Shown one piece after another: positions 1 through 6,289 of a stretch of 12,779 nucleotides of DNA. This DNA is from Candidatus Aminicenantota bacterium (GTDB lineage Bacteria; Acidobacteriota; Aminicenantia; UBA2199), in contig JAUWNT010000060.1 of assembly GCA_030612495.1 (NCBI GenBank), forward strand, positions 1 to 12,779, written 5' to 3'. A program made the translations under genes and the position numbers. Position 1 is the first letter of the stretch, and each line of letters starts with the position of its first letter. The notes under the pieces are model-generated. The model was not told where the DNA came from and ran no database searches. It worked only from the letters and a program-made list of their open reading frames with translations.

Positions 1-47
1 AAAAAGATTAATATAGTTTTATTTTTCATTTAACATAATTCATAATC

Positions 48-76
48 TTGATTTAAAATGAATAATTGTATAGTAT
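48..76 (+). promoter_or_regulatory. Putative sigma70-type promoter of the M23 peptidase gene
   Basis: TTGATT (48-53) and TAGTAT (71-76) are separated by 17 bases. Transcription would start near 83, only about three bases before the ATG at 86. No Shine-Dalgarno sequence precedes that ATG, so the message may be leaderless or nearly so. The -10 hexamer is imperfect and the DNA is AT-rich, so a chance match is possible. Confidence 0.33.
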
Positions 77-85
77 TCATCTCTT

Positions 86-2299
86 ATGAGATTATATTTA
101 TCTTTAATATTATTATCCTTAAATTTATTATTATTTTCAGGAGATAAAAATTTTGTAAAATACAGATGCCCTCTTAACATCAAAAATGGATATAGCTCTT
201 CTTTTCAGGAATTTCGTTCAAATCATTTTCATTCTGGAATGGATTTTAGGACTTTTCAGAAAACAGGTTATCCTGTTTATGCAATTTCTGATGGTTATAT
301 ATATAAAATAAGAATGGTTAAGAGAGGAAGTGGCAGGGGGTTATATCTAAAGCATAATGATGGAAATGCATCTATATATTTTCACCTTGAAAAATTTGAA
401 AATAATCTTGAGAAGATATTAAAAAAAGTACAGAATATAAGAAAAAAGAGATATTTTGGGAATTATATTCTAAAAATACCCTTAAAAGTAAAAAGAGGAG
501 ATTTGATTGCTTATTCAGGGGAAACAGGTTCTGGTTTTCCACATCTTCATCTTGAGATAAGGGATAAAGATTACTTTGCAATTAATCCATTTAGACTTGT
601 AAATCTACCTTTAAGAGATAAAAACCTCCCTGTTTTAAAATCAATAATATTAAGAAATAGGCATAACTCATTAATAAATGGTGAGATCGGGGAAAATTTT
701 ATAAGTTTCAAAAAATCAAATAATGGTCTTTATGTTCTGGATGAACATGTTGTTGTAGATGGAAATTTTGATATTGTTTTAAAAACCTATGATATTGCTG
801 ATACTGGGAAAAGAGTTGCTCCATATAAGATATCTGTGTTTATTGATAACAAACATTATTTTAATTTAAGCTTTAATAGATTTAAAAGAGATGACAATAA
901 TCAATTGGGATTTGTGTATGATATGTTTTATTCAAATTCAGGTTCATATTTTTTTAATTTATTCTCTCAAAAGGGTTATGAACTTGAAGAAAAAAAGATT
1001 CTTCTGAATAATGTTTATAATAATATAGAATATGGCAAACATAAATTAAAAATTTTGGTGTATGATAATTATAACAATACTTCAACGGGTTTAATTACTT
1101 TTTATAAAGTAAAAAAGCCTGTAATTAAAGTTTCGGATATTAATGTGATAAAAAATAAAATTGATTTTAATATTGAAAAATTGCAAGCGAGTTTATCTGA
1201 TAAAATTGAAATAATTTTGTACGATAATAATGATAACAAACTCTATTCTGGAAAATTGAATTATTCAAATATTTCGGAGAAAAAGAAATTTTTATTAAAA
1301 GGAATTTTTGATAATGTTAGTTTTCTTGATTTTAATTTTTTTAAACATGGGAAGCTCTATTTTAATAAAAGATTTCTATTAAAAGAGATAGAAACTGATG
1401 ATATAAATGATATTGATTTTGAAACATATATAAACAGAGATGAAGTTTTTATAAAAGTTAAAGGTTTCAACTTAAGAGGTGAAAATCTTGCGTTAGAGCT
1501 TATTCAGGGACATGAAAAAAAACTAATTGAGCCTGAGTTCAGCACAAGCCATATCTATTTTAGATTTAAAGCTTTAAATTCAGAACATAATGTGTTTCTG
1601 AATTTTGTTATTTTAAAAAATGGTATAAGAGTCAAAGAGATTAAAAAGGGATTGAGATTGATTTTGCTTAATACAGAAGGAATTAGAACATATTTCAACT
1701 CTGGAGAATTTGAAGCGGAATTTCATACAAATGCTGTTTATGAGCAAAAAGTGATGAATGTAGAAGAAAAAGAGTTTGATTCAAAATATCCGATCTTATC
1801 AAAACAGATAAGCCTGTATCCTTATAATTTTCCTTTTCTTGATCTAGTTTATTACAAATTTAAAAAGAATACTCTTAATCCCAGACAGGTTGGAATCTTC
1901 AGGTATAATTTGTTTAAAAAAAGGTGGAGATATGTTTATACAACCTATAATAGTATAAATAAAACATTTGCAACAAGAGTTATAAGTTCAGGGATATTTG
2001 CTTTGATGAGAGACATTTACTCTCCTGAAATATTTTTTCTTAGACCTGAATCAAGATACTTAGATAAATTAAAAAGATTAGTAATAAAAATTACAGATAA
2101 GGGAAAAGGAGTAGATGATAATAGTTTGAAACTTTTTTTAAATGGGAAGAAGAATGATTGTGAGTATGATCCGGATAGAAATTGGGTAAAAGTTGAAGAT
2201 TTAAGATATTTAAAAACAGGGAAGAATTCAATAGAAGTATTTATTCAGGATTATGCAGGAAACAAGTCATCAAAAAAATTTACTTTTTTCTTAAAGTAA
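86..2299 (+). CDS. Secreted M23-family zinc metallopeptidase with long beta-rich C-terminal region
   Basis: This is a 737-residue exported protein, predicted to cleave peptidoglycan peptide cross-bridges in the periplasm. Residues 1-19 form a typical signal peptide (hydrophobic LSLILLSLNLLLF, then SG). The M23 (lysostaphin/LytM-type) domain covers roughly residues 30-170. It has the first zinc motif HSGMD (H49, D53) and the second HLH (H153, H155), with the conserved H100 in YFHLE between them. All catalytic ligands are present, so activity is expected. Residues 170-737 are far longer than needed for a peptidase and look beta-rich. The last roughly 90 residues resemble a bacterial Ig-like domain ending in the common DYAGNKS-type motif. 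No membrane segment follows the signal peptide. The chosen ATG directly opens the signal peptide and has no Shine-Dalgarno sequence. The peptidase fold is secure; the function of the tail is unknown. Confidence 0.9.
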   Translation: MRLYLSLILLSLNLLLFSGDKNFVKYRCPLNIKNGYSSSFQEFRSNHFHSGMDFRTFQKTGYPVYAISDGYIYKIRMVKRGSGRGLYLKHNDGNASIYFHLEKFENNLEKILKKVQNIRKKRYFGNYILKIPLKVKRGDLIAYSGETGSGFPHLHLEIRDKDYFAINPFRLVNLPLRDKNLPVLKSIILRNRHNSLINGEIGENFISFKKSNNGLYVLDEHVVVDGNFDIVLKTYDIADTGKRVAPYKISVFIDNKHYFNLSFNRFKRDDNNQLGFVYDMFYSNSGSYFFNLFSQKGYELEEKKILLNNVYNNIEYGKHKLKILVYDNYNNTSTGLITFYKVKKPVIKVSDINVIKNKIDFNIEKLQASLSDKIEIILYDNNDNKLYSGKLNYSNISEKKKFLLKGIFDNVSFLDFNFFKHGKLYFNKRFLLKEIETDDINDIDFETYINRDEVFIKVKGFNLRGENLALELIQGHEKKLIEPEFSTSHIYFRFKALNSEHNVFLNFVILKNGIRVKEIKKGLRLILLNTEGIRTYFNSGEFEAEFHTNAVYEQKVMNVEEKEFDSKYPILSKQISLYPYNFPFLDLVYYKFKKNTLNPRQVGIFRYNLFKKRWRYVYTTYNSINKTFATRVISSGIFALMRDIYSPEIFFLRPESRYLDKLKRLVIKITDKGKGVDDNSLKLFLNGKKNDCEYDPDRNWVKVEDLRYLKTGKNSIEVFIQDYAGNKSSKKFTFFLK

Positions 2300-2338
2300 A
2301 AGTATGATGTAGAATTATTAATTTTATTAAAAATATTG

Positions 2339-2367
2339 TTGACATAACGTACGTTTTGTCGTATTAT
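2339..2367 (+). promoter_or_regulatory. Sigma70-type promoter of the toxin-antitoxin operon
   Basis: A perfect -35 TTGACA (2339-2344) is followed by exactly 17 bases and TATTAT (2362-2367). A strong ribosome-binding site AAAGGAGGGT (2371-2380) follows, five bases before the antitoxin ATG counted from GGAGG. It is the cleanest promoter in the window and makes the module an independent transcription unit. Confidence 0.75.
2341..2360 (+). promoter_or_regulatory. Palindromic operator in the toxin-antitoxin promoter
   Basis: The stretch GACATAACGT / ACGTTTTGTC is a 20-bp inverted repeat with one mismatched pair, centred on a perfect AACGTACGTT core. It covers the end of the -35 box and nearly all of the spacer, so a bound dimer would block RNA polymerase. 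Phd/YefM antitoxins, alone or with toxin, are known to autorepress through such palindromes, so this is the expected autoregulatory site. The assignment to this antitoxin is inferred from position. Confidence 0.62.
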
Positions 2368-2383
2368 ATTAAAGGAGGGTAAA

Positions 2384-2626
2384 ATGGGGACTTTAAGTGC
2401 AACTGAAGTAAGAAAAAATATCTATAAGCTTATTGATGAAGTGTCAGCCAATCATAAACCTTTAATTATTACTGGAAGACGTAGCAATGCTGTTTTAATA
2501 TCAGAAGAGGATTGGAATTCAATACAGGAAACATTATACCTCCTTTCGATTCCTGGCTTAAGAGATGAGATTATAAAAGGGCTTAAAACTTCTGTTGAAG
2601 AGTGTTCAGAGGTACTGGATTGGTGA
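2384..2626 (+). CDS. Type II antitoxin, Phd/YefM family
   Basis: This 80-residue protein is predicted to bind and neutralise the toxin encoded just downstream and to repress its own promoter as a dimer. The N-terminal half has the family signature: SATEVRKNIYKLIDEV (residues 5-20), a beta strand KPLIITGRRSNAVLIS (25-40), then the EEDWNSIQETLYLL helix (41-54) that usually ends the DNA-binding fold. The C-terminal part (55-80) is the toxin-wrapping tail. The start is fixed by a strong Shine-Dalgarno sequence. The stop codon overlaps the toxin's GTG start (GTGA), a coupling arrangement typical of these modules. Length is normal for the family. Confidence 0.93.
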   Translation: MGTLSATEVRKNIYKLIDEVSANHKPLIITGRRSNAVLISEEDWNSIQETLYLLSIPGLRDEIIKGLKTSVEECSEVLDW

Positions 2627-2886
2627 CATGGAAACTTGTATACACAAAACAGGCGCAAAAGGATGCAAAAAAGATTAGATCAGCTGGCCTGAAAGAGAAA
2701 GCAGTTAAATTGCTGGATATAATAAAAGAAGACCCTTTTAAATCTCCTTCTTGTTTTGAAAAATTACTAGGTGATTTAAAAGGAGCGTATTCAAGAAGAA
2801 TAAATATCCAACACAGGATTGTATATCAGGTTATTAAAGAAAAAAAAATTGTAAAAATCATTAAAATATGGACACATTATGAATAA
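2623..2886 (+). CDS. Type II toxin, Txe/YoeB family mRNA interferase
   Basis: This 87-residue protein has the RelE-like YoeB/Txe fold, whose members cut mRNA at the ribosomal A site. Family residues are visible: E46 in FEKLLG, the SRRI motif (R58/R59), QHR (H64), and the C-terminal WTHYE with H85 and Y86. These are the acid, arginine and histidine/tyrosine positions used in catalysis, so the toxin looks intact. An open frame extends upstream to a GTG at 2602. The GTG at 2623 is preferred because it gives the usual MTWKLVYTKQAQKDAKK beginning and overlaps the antitoxin stop (GTGA), so translation is probably coupled. It shares the antitoxin promoter. Confidence 0.92.
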   Translation: MTWKLVYTKQAQKDAKKIRSAGLKEKAVKLLDIIKEDPFKSPSCFEKLLGDLKGAYSRRINIQHRIVYQVIKEKKIVKIIKIWTHYE

Positions 2887-2908
2887 AAGTAGAAAATTGG
2901 CACACAAG

Positions 2909-2937
2909 TTGACCATTTTTTATTAATATAATATCAT
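2909..2937 (+). promoter_or_regulatory. Putative promoter of the PAP2 phosphatase gene
   Basis: TTGACC (2909-2914), a 17-base spacer and TATCAT (2932-2937) form a reasonable promoter. Its start would fall around 2944, the A of the ATG. An overlapping TATAAT (2927-2932) is a better hexamer but would leave only 12 bases to this -35. Either choice gives a leader of at most a few bases, in agreement with the missing Shine-Dalgarno sequence. Confidence 0.4.
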
Positions 2938-2943
2938 TGTTAA

Positions 2944-3768
2944 ATGAAAAGGATATTTGTTTTTGTACTTATAATATTGTTTGCATTCAATATCTTCTGT
3001 GTAGAAAAAAAGAAAGATGAGCCCTTTTTTAAATGTCTGATAAAGGATGAAGGCCATATATTGTCTTCTCCATTCAGAATAAAGGGTAAGGACTTGCTTA
3101 TATGGGGAAGTGTTGGTTTAATAACAGGAATTCTTATACATAATGATGAGAGAATTTATAGGAATATAAAGGATTATCAAGAAAAACATTCCTGGGTTGA
3201 TGATATAAGCCCTAAAATAACAAAATTTGGACTTGGAGAATATAATCTTGGTATTGCTGGTGCGTTTTATCTTGGGGGACTTGTTTTAAAAGATCCTAGG
3301 GCAAAAGAAACAGCAAGATTAGTGCTTATGACTTACATTCATACAGGGATCGTTGCTCAAATCGGAAAACATATATTTGGAAGGCAGAGACCTTCATGGG
3401 ATAATGGAAATGACCATTGGGCAGGCCCCTCAGGATTTTTCAAAAGGTATGAATCGGGTCAGATTTCCCATTATGATGCATTCCCATCTGGTCATATGTT
3501 GTCAATAATGGGAACAGCTACTGTAGTATCTGAGATGTATAAACATACTGTTTATGTTCCGATTTTAAGTTATACTATTGCTGGTTTATGCGGGCTGTCA
3601 AGAGTGACTGAAGATACTCATTGGATTTCGGATGTTTTTATATCTGCTGTTCTTGGATATGCTATAGGAAAATATGTTGTGAAGAGGAGAAATCGTTTAA
3701 ATAAATTGAATATAGTTCCTGTAGCTCAATCAAACAAAATAGGAATTGGTATAAATTATATTTTTTAA
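2944..3768 (+). CDS. PAP2-superfamily membrane-associated acid phosphatase
   Basis: This 274-residue phosphatase is expected to act on lipid or other phosphate esters at the periplasmic side of the envelope. Residues 1-20 are a hydrophobic signal peptide or anchor (IFVFVLIILFAFNIFC). The three PAP2 catalytic motifs are complete: K142-x6-R149-P150 (KHIFGRQRP), PSGH at 181-184, and SR-x5-H-x3-D (S219, R220, H226, D230). The signature histidines and aspartate are all present. Hydrophobic segments around 51-65, 101-115, 124-140, 204-218 and 231-245 give the usual helical bundle. The natural substrate (undecaprenyl diphosphate, phosphatidic acid, lipid A phosphate or other) cannot be told from the sequence. 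It lies 39 bases before the outer-membrane barrel gene and may share its transcript. Confidence 0.88.
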   Translation: MKRIFVFVLIILFAFNIFCVEKKKDEPFFKCLIKDEGHILSSPFRIKGKDLLIWGSVGLITGILIHNDERIYRNIKDYQEKHSWVDDISPKITKFGLGEYNLGIAGAFYLGGLVLKDPRAKETARLVLMTYIHTGIVAQIGKHIFGRQRPSWDNGNDHWAGPSGFFKRYESGQISHYDAFPSGHMLSIMGTATVVSEMYKHTVYVPILSYTIAGLCGLSRVTEDTHWISDVFISAVLGYAIGKYVVKRRNRLNKLNIVPVAQSNKIGIGINYIF

Positions 3769-3807
3769 GAGTGTTTTTTTAATGTTTTAAATAAATGGGG
3801 TTCTATA

Positions 3808-6204
3808 ATGGTATATAAGTTTAAATTTAAATTAATTTTATCTCTTTTTTTTATTATTTTTATTTTGAATGTTTCTCTTTTTTCAGAAGATGATTCCTTT
3901 TTATCAAATTCAAATTCCTTCGTTTTTGATAGTTTTATGATAAGGACTTTACCAGGAGGTTCTTTTTATCCTAGTTTTATTGAAAATTATGCTCCTGAGT
4001 TTACTTCTTTGATTGAAGAGAGTAATGGTTTTGCAATGATTGATAATCCAAGGGTATATTTTGAGGGTGATTCTTATATTAACTTTTCATGGATGTTTAA
4101 TGGATTTAATATAAATTCAGTTTTAAATCAGGGTTCTCCCTCTGTTATTTTACCTTTTTCAGCAATAAATAGGTTTAAAATTGAGGGCGAATCTCCAATT
4201 TCTAAAAATTATGGGTTTAATTTTTTATCAGAAAACCCTGAAAAAAGTTATTCAAAGATTACAGCATCAGCAATATATTCAGATCTGGGTAGTTATCGTG
4301 AATGGGCTGATTTTATGATTTTGAATCCTGCTACACACAGGGATGAATTGCTATACAATGAGAGGAGAAAAAGTCTTAATAATTATTTTATAGATTATAT
4401 ATTAAATAGAAAATATGAAAATTCAAACTTTGTTCTTTCTTTAAATTATTTTAATATTAATAGGCAGTTTAATGATTTTAATATATTTGATAATACTTAT
4501 GAAGAGGATGGAGAATTATTTCTTTTCAATACAGGTTATAAAAAGAATTTAAAAAAAGGATCCTATGAGATATTTTGTGTTTTTAATTATTCAAAAAGAT
4601 CAAACTTAAATGCTGAAACAGGAAGCTTTCCGCAGGAAACTAAAGATAGAGAGAGGTACTCCTATTTAACAGGCTTTAATTTAAAAAAAGGGAATTTGGA
4701 TTTTAAAGTCTCTTTTCAAGGGGAAAGAGAAAAATCGGGGCCTTTTGAGAATAATTATTCAAAAGATCTATTAGATAATGATGGAGATGGTTTTTTCCCT
4801 TTTTATAAACTTGGTACATTTGATGGAAAAGTATTAAATATAAATGTTAATTGCCCAATGCATTTTAATAAAAATATAAGTGTTGATCCATTTTTTGATT
4901 TCAGATATTCAACATTAAATGGGGCAGAAGAAATTAATGATTATAATCCTATATATTTTGACAATGATCCATATTTAGTTGTGTTGTGGAATAAAGGCAA
5001 TGAGTATAATAATAAGAATGCAAATTTAAAAACAGGAATAAAAGTGTCAGCAAATATTTCTAAAGATATATCTTTTATATCTAAAATATTTTTACAACAT
5101 AGCAACTTAAGTTTTGATTATTCTGATAATAATATGAGCCTTACAAATCTTGGGTATGATATTGGTCTTGTTCTGTTTAAGAATAGAAAAACTCAAATTT
5201 TATTGTCATATGGATCTATTCCTTATGATATTAGAGAAAACGTTAATTTTTTCCTCGAGCAAAATGGTGCATATGGAACTATTAATAAATGGAATGATTT
5301 AAATAAAGATTTGAATTATCAACAAGGGGAACAGGGGGGAATATTTGGTTACACAGGAGCAAAATATCATTTTAAAGAAGAAAATATTTCAGCACCATTT
5401 AAGAAGAGACTTCTATTAAGTATTTCTACAAAGTTTTCAAAGAAATGGGTTTTTAATGTAAAAGCTATATATAAAAAGATTGAGAATAATTTCTGGGTAG
5501 GATTTGATAAAGAGTATGGTTTTTATGAAAGAATAGATGAAAATGATTTATATTTCTTTAAAGACCCTTTTAAAAATTACTATTTAACAAATTATAATTA
5601 TAAAGATGACCCTTTTTATGCTCAGTTGCTCTTAAATTTAAAAGGTGGAAAAAAGAACAGGTGGTTTTTCAATTTTTCTTTTCTTGCTCATATTGGAATG
5701 GGAGAAACAGCATTTGGAAATGGAGCAGGTTCAAATGATATTGGAATTATAAATGAGAGTCAGGCAAATCCCAATTCGCATATAAATGGCTATGGAAGAT
5801 TGGATGGGGATAGGGCGTTTGTTGCAAAATGTTATGCTGGATTTTACATATTTAAAAAATTATCAATGGGAATCAGCCTTAAATACAGGGATGGAGACCC
5901 ATTTGCTTTTATTGACTATAAAAATAGATATGATCAATATGTGTTTTATTATAAAACCATTAAAGCAGAGGACAAAAAGGGGAAAAAGGGTGGTCCAAGA
6001 GAGGATTGCTTAACTGACATTAGTTTGAGATTAAACTATTATTTTAAGTTGTTTGGAAAAGATGCATTTTTAAGTCTATCTTTATTCAATATTCTTGATG
6101 TGGGATATGAACTGTCAGAATATGTCTTTTCCGGAGGGGATCGTGATGCAATGGAACTTCATATACCAAGTAGCATTCGATTAAGTTTTTCAATTAAACT
6201 TTAA
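3808..6204 (+). CDS. Outer-membrane beta-barrel protein, TonB-dependent-receptor-like
   Basis: This 798-residue protein is predicted to sit in the outer membrane. A signal peptide covers residues 1-26 (LILSLFFIIFILNVSLFS). Residues about 45-140 look like a shortened TonB plug: PRVYFEGDSY (81-90), then ILPFSAINRFKIEG (114-127) and a YGFNF element. This resembles the 'variable-DG ... P..aIer.eV ... YG' pattern of plug domains. The rest is alternating aromatic/hydrophobic beta strands with Asn/Asp-rich loops, ending PSSIRLSFSIKL, a typical barrel-closing strand. A DNDGDG loop (323-328) looks like a calcium-binding turn. No TonB box or N-terminal carboxypeptidase-like repeat is obvious, so energised import is uncertain. 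A plain barrel or adhesin is the alternative. Only a weak GGGG precedes the ATG. Ligand unknown. Confidence 0.72.
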   Translation: MVYKFKFKLILSLFFIIFILNVSLFSEDDSFLSNSNSFVFDSFMIRTLPGGSFYPSFIENYAPEFTSLIEESNGFAMIDNPRVYFEGDSYINFSWMFNGFNINSVLNQGSPSVILPFSAINRFKIEGESPISKNYGFNFLSENPEKSYSKITASAIYSDLGSYREWADFMILNPATHRDELLYNERRKSLNNYFIDYILNRKYENSNFVLSLNYFNINRQFNDFNIFDNTYEEDGELFLFNTGYKKNLKKGSYEIFCVFNYSKRSNLNAETGSFPQETKDRERYSYLTGFNLKKGNLDFKVSFQGEREKSGPFENNYSKDLLDNDGDGFFPFYKLGTFDGKVLNINVNCPMHFNKNISVDPFFDFRYSTLNGAEEINDYNPIYFDNDPYLVVLWNKGNEYNNKNANLKTGIKVSANISKDISFISKIFLQHSNLSFDYSDNNMSLTNLGYDIGLVLFKNRKTQILLSYGSIPYDIRENVNFFLEQNGAYGTINKWNDLNKDLNYQQGEQGGIFGYTGAKYHFKEENISAPFKKRLLLSISTKFSKKWVFNVKAIYKKIENNFWVGFDKEYGFYERIDENDLYFFKDPFKNYYLTNYNYKDDPFYAQLLLNLKGGKKNRWFFNFSFLAHIGMGETAFGNGAGSNDIGIINESQANPNSHINGYGRLDGDRAFVAKCYAGFYIFKKLSMGISLKYRDGDPFAFIDYKNRYDQYVFYYKTIKAEDKKGKKGGPREDCLTDISLRLNYYFKLFGKDAFLSLSLFNILDVGYELSEYVFSGGDRDAMELHIPSSIRLSFSIKL

Positions 6205-6221
6205 TACTTTTCTGTTTTGTT

Positions 6222-6250
6222 TTGATTCCTATTATATGTTAACATATAAT
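6222..6250 (+). promoter_or_regulatory. Sigma70-type promoter of the aminomutase gene
   Basis: TTGATT (6222-6227) lies 17 bases from a perfect TATAAT (6245-6250). Transcription would start near 6257. A GGAAAGGA ribosome-binding site (6273-6280) follows, nine bases before the ATG at 6290. Confidence 0.65.
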
Positions 6251-6251
6251 A
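6230..6251 (+). promoter_or_regulatory. Perfect 22-bp palindrome overlapping the -10 box (candidate operator)
   Basis: The left half TATTATATGTT is followed by its exact reverse complement AACATATAATA. The palindrome fills most of the spacer and includes the whole TATAAT, so a dimeric regulator bound here would occlude the promoter. No regulator gene is adjacent. The site is nearly all A/T and has no T-tract or GC-rich stem, so an intrinsic terminator for the upstream gene is less likely. Confidence 0.5.
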
Positions 6252-6289
6252 TATATATAATAGAATATATAGGGAAAGGATATTTTTAG

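Noticed and set aside
2602..2622. Longer toxin start at GTG 2602
   Set aside because: It adds residues MFRGTGL that are not typical of Txe/YoeB and overlaps the antitoxin by 25 bases. GTG 2623 gives the family-like N-terminus and a GTGA overlap.
5786..6013. 75-codon open frame inside the barrel gene
   Set aside because: It is a shifted-frame shadow of the barrel coding sequence with no ribosome-binding site and no recognisable protein features.
6230..6251. Intrinsic terminator after the outer-membrane barrel gene
   Set aside because: The palindrome is almost entirely A/T, has no loop bases and no T-run after it, and coincides with promoter hexamers. An operator is the better reading.
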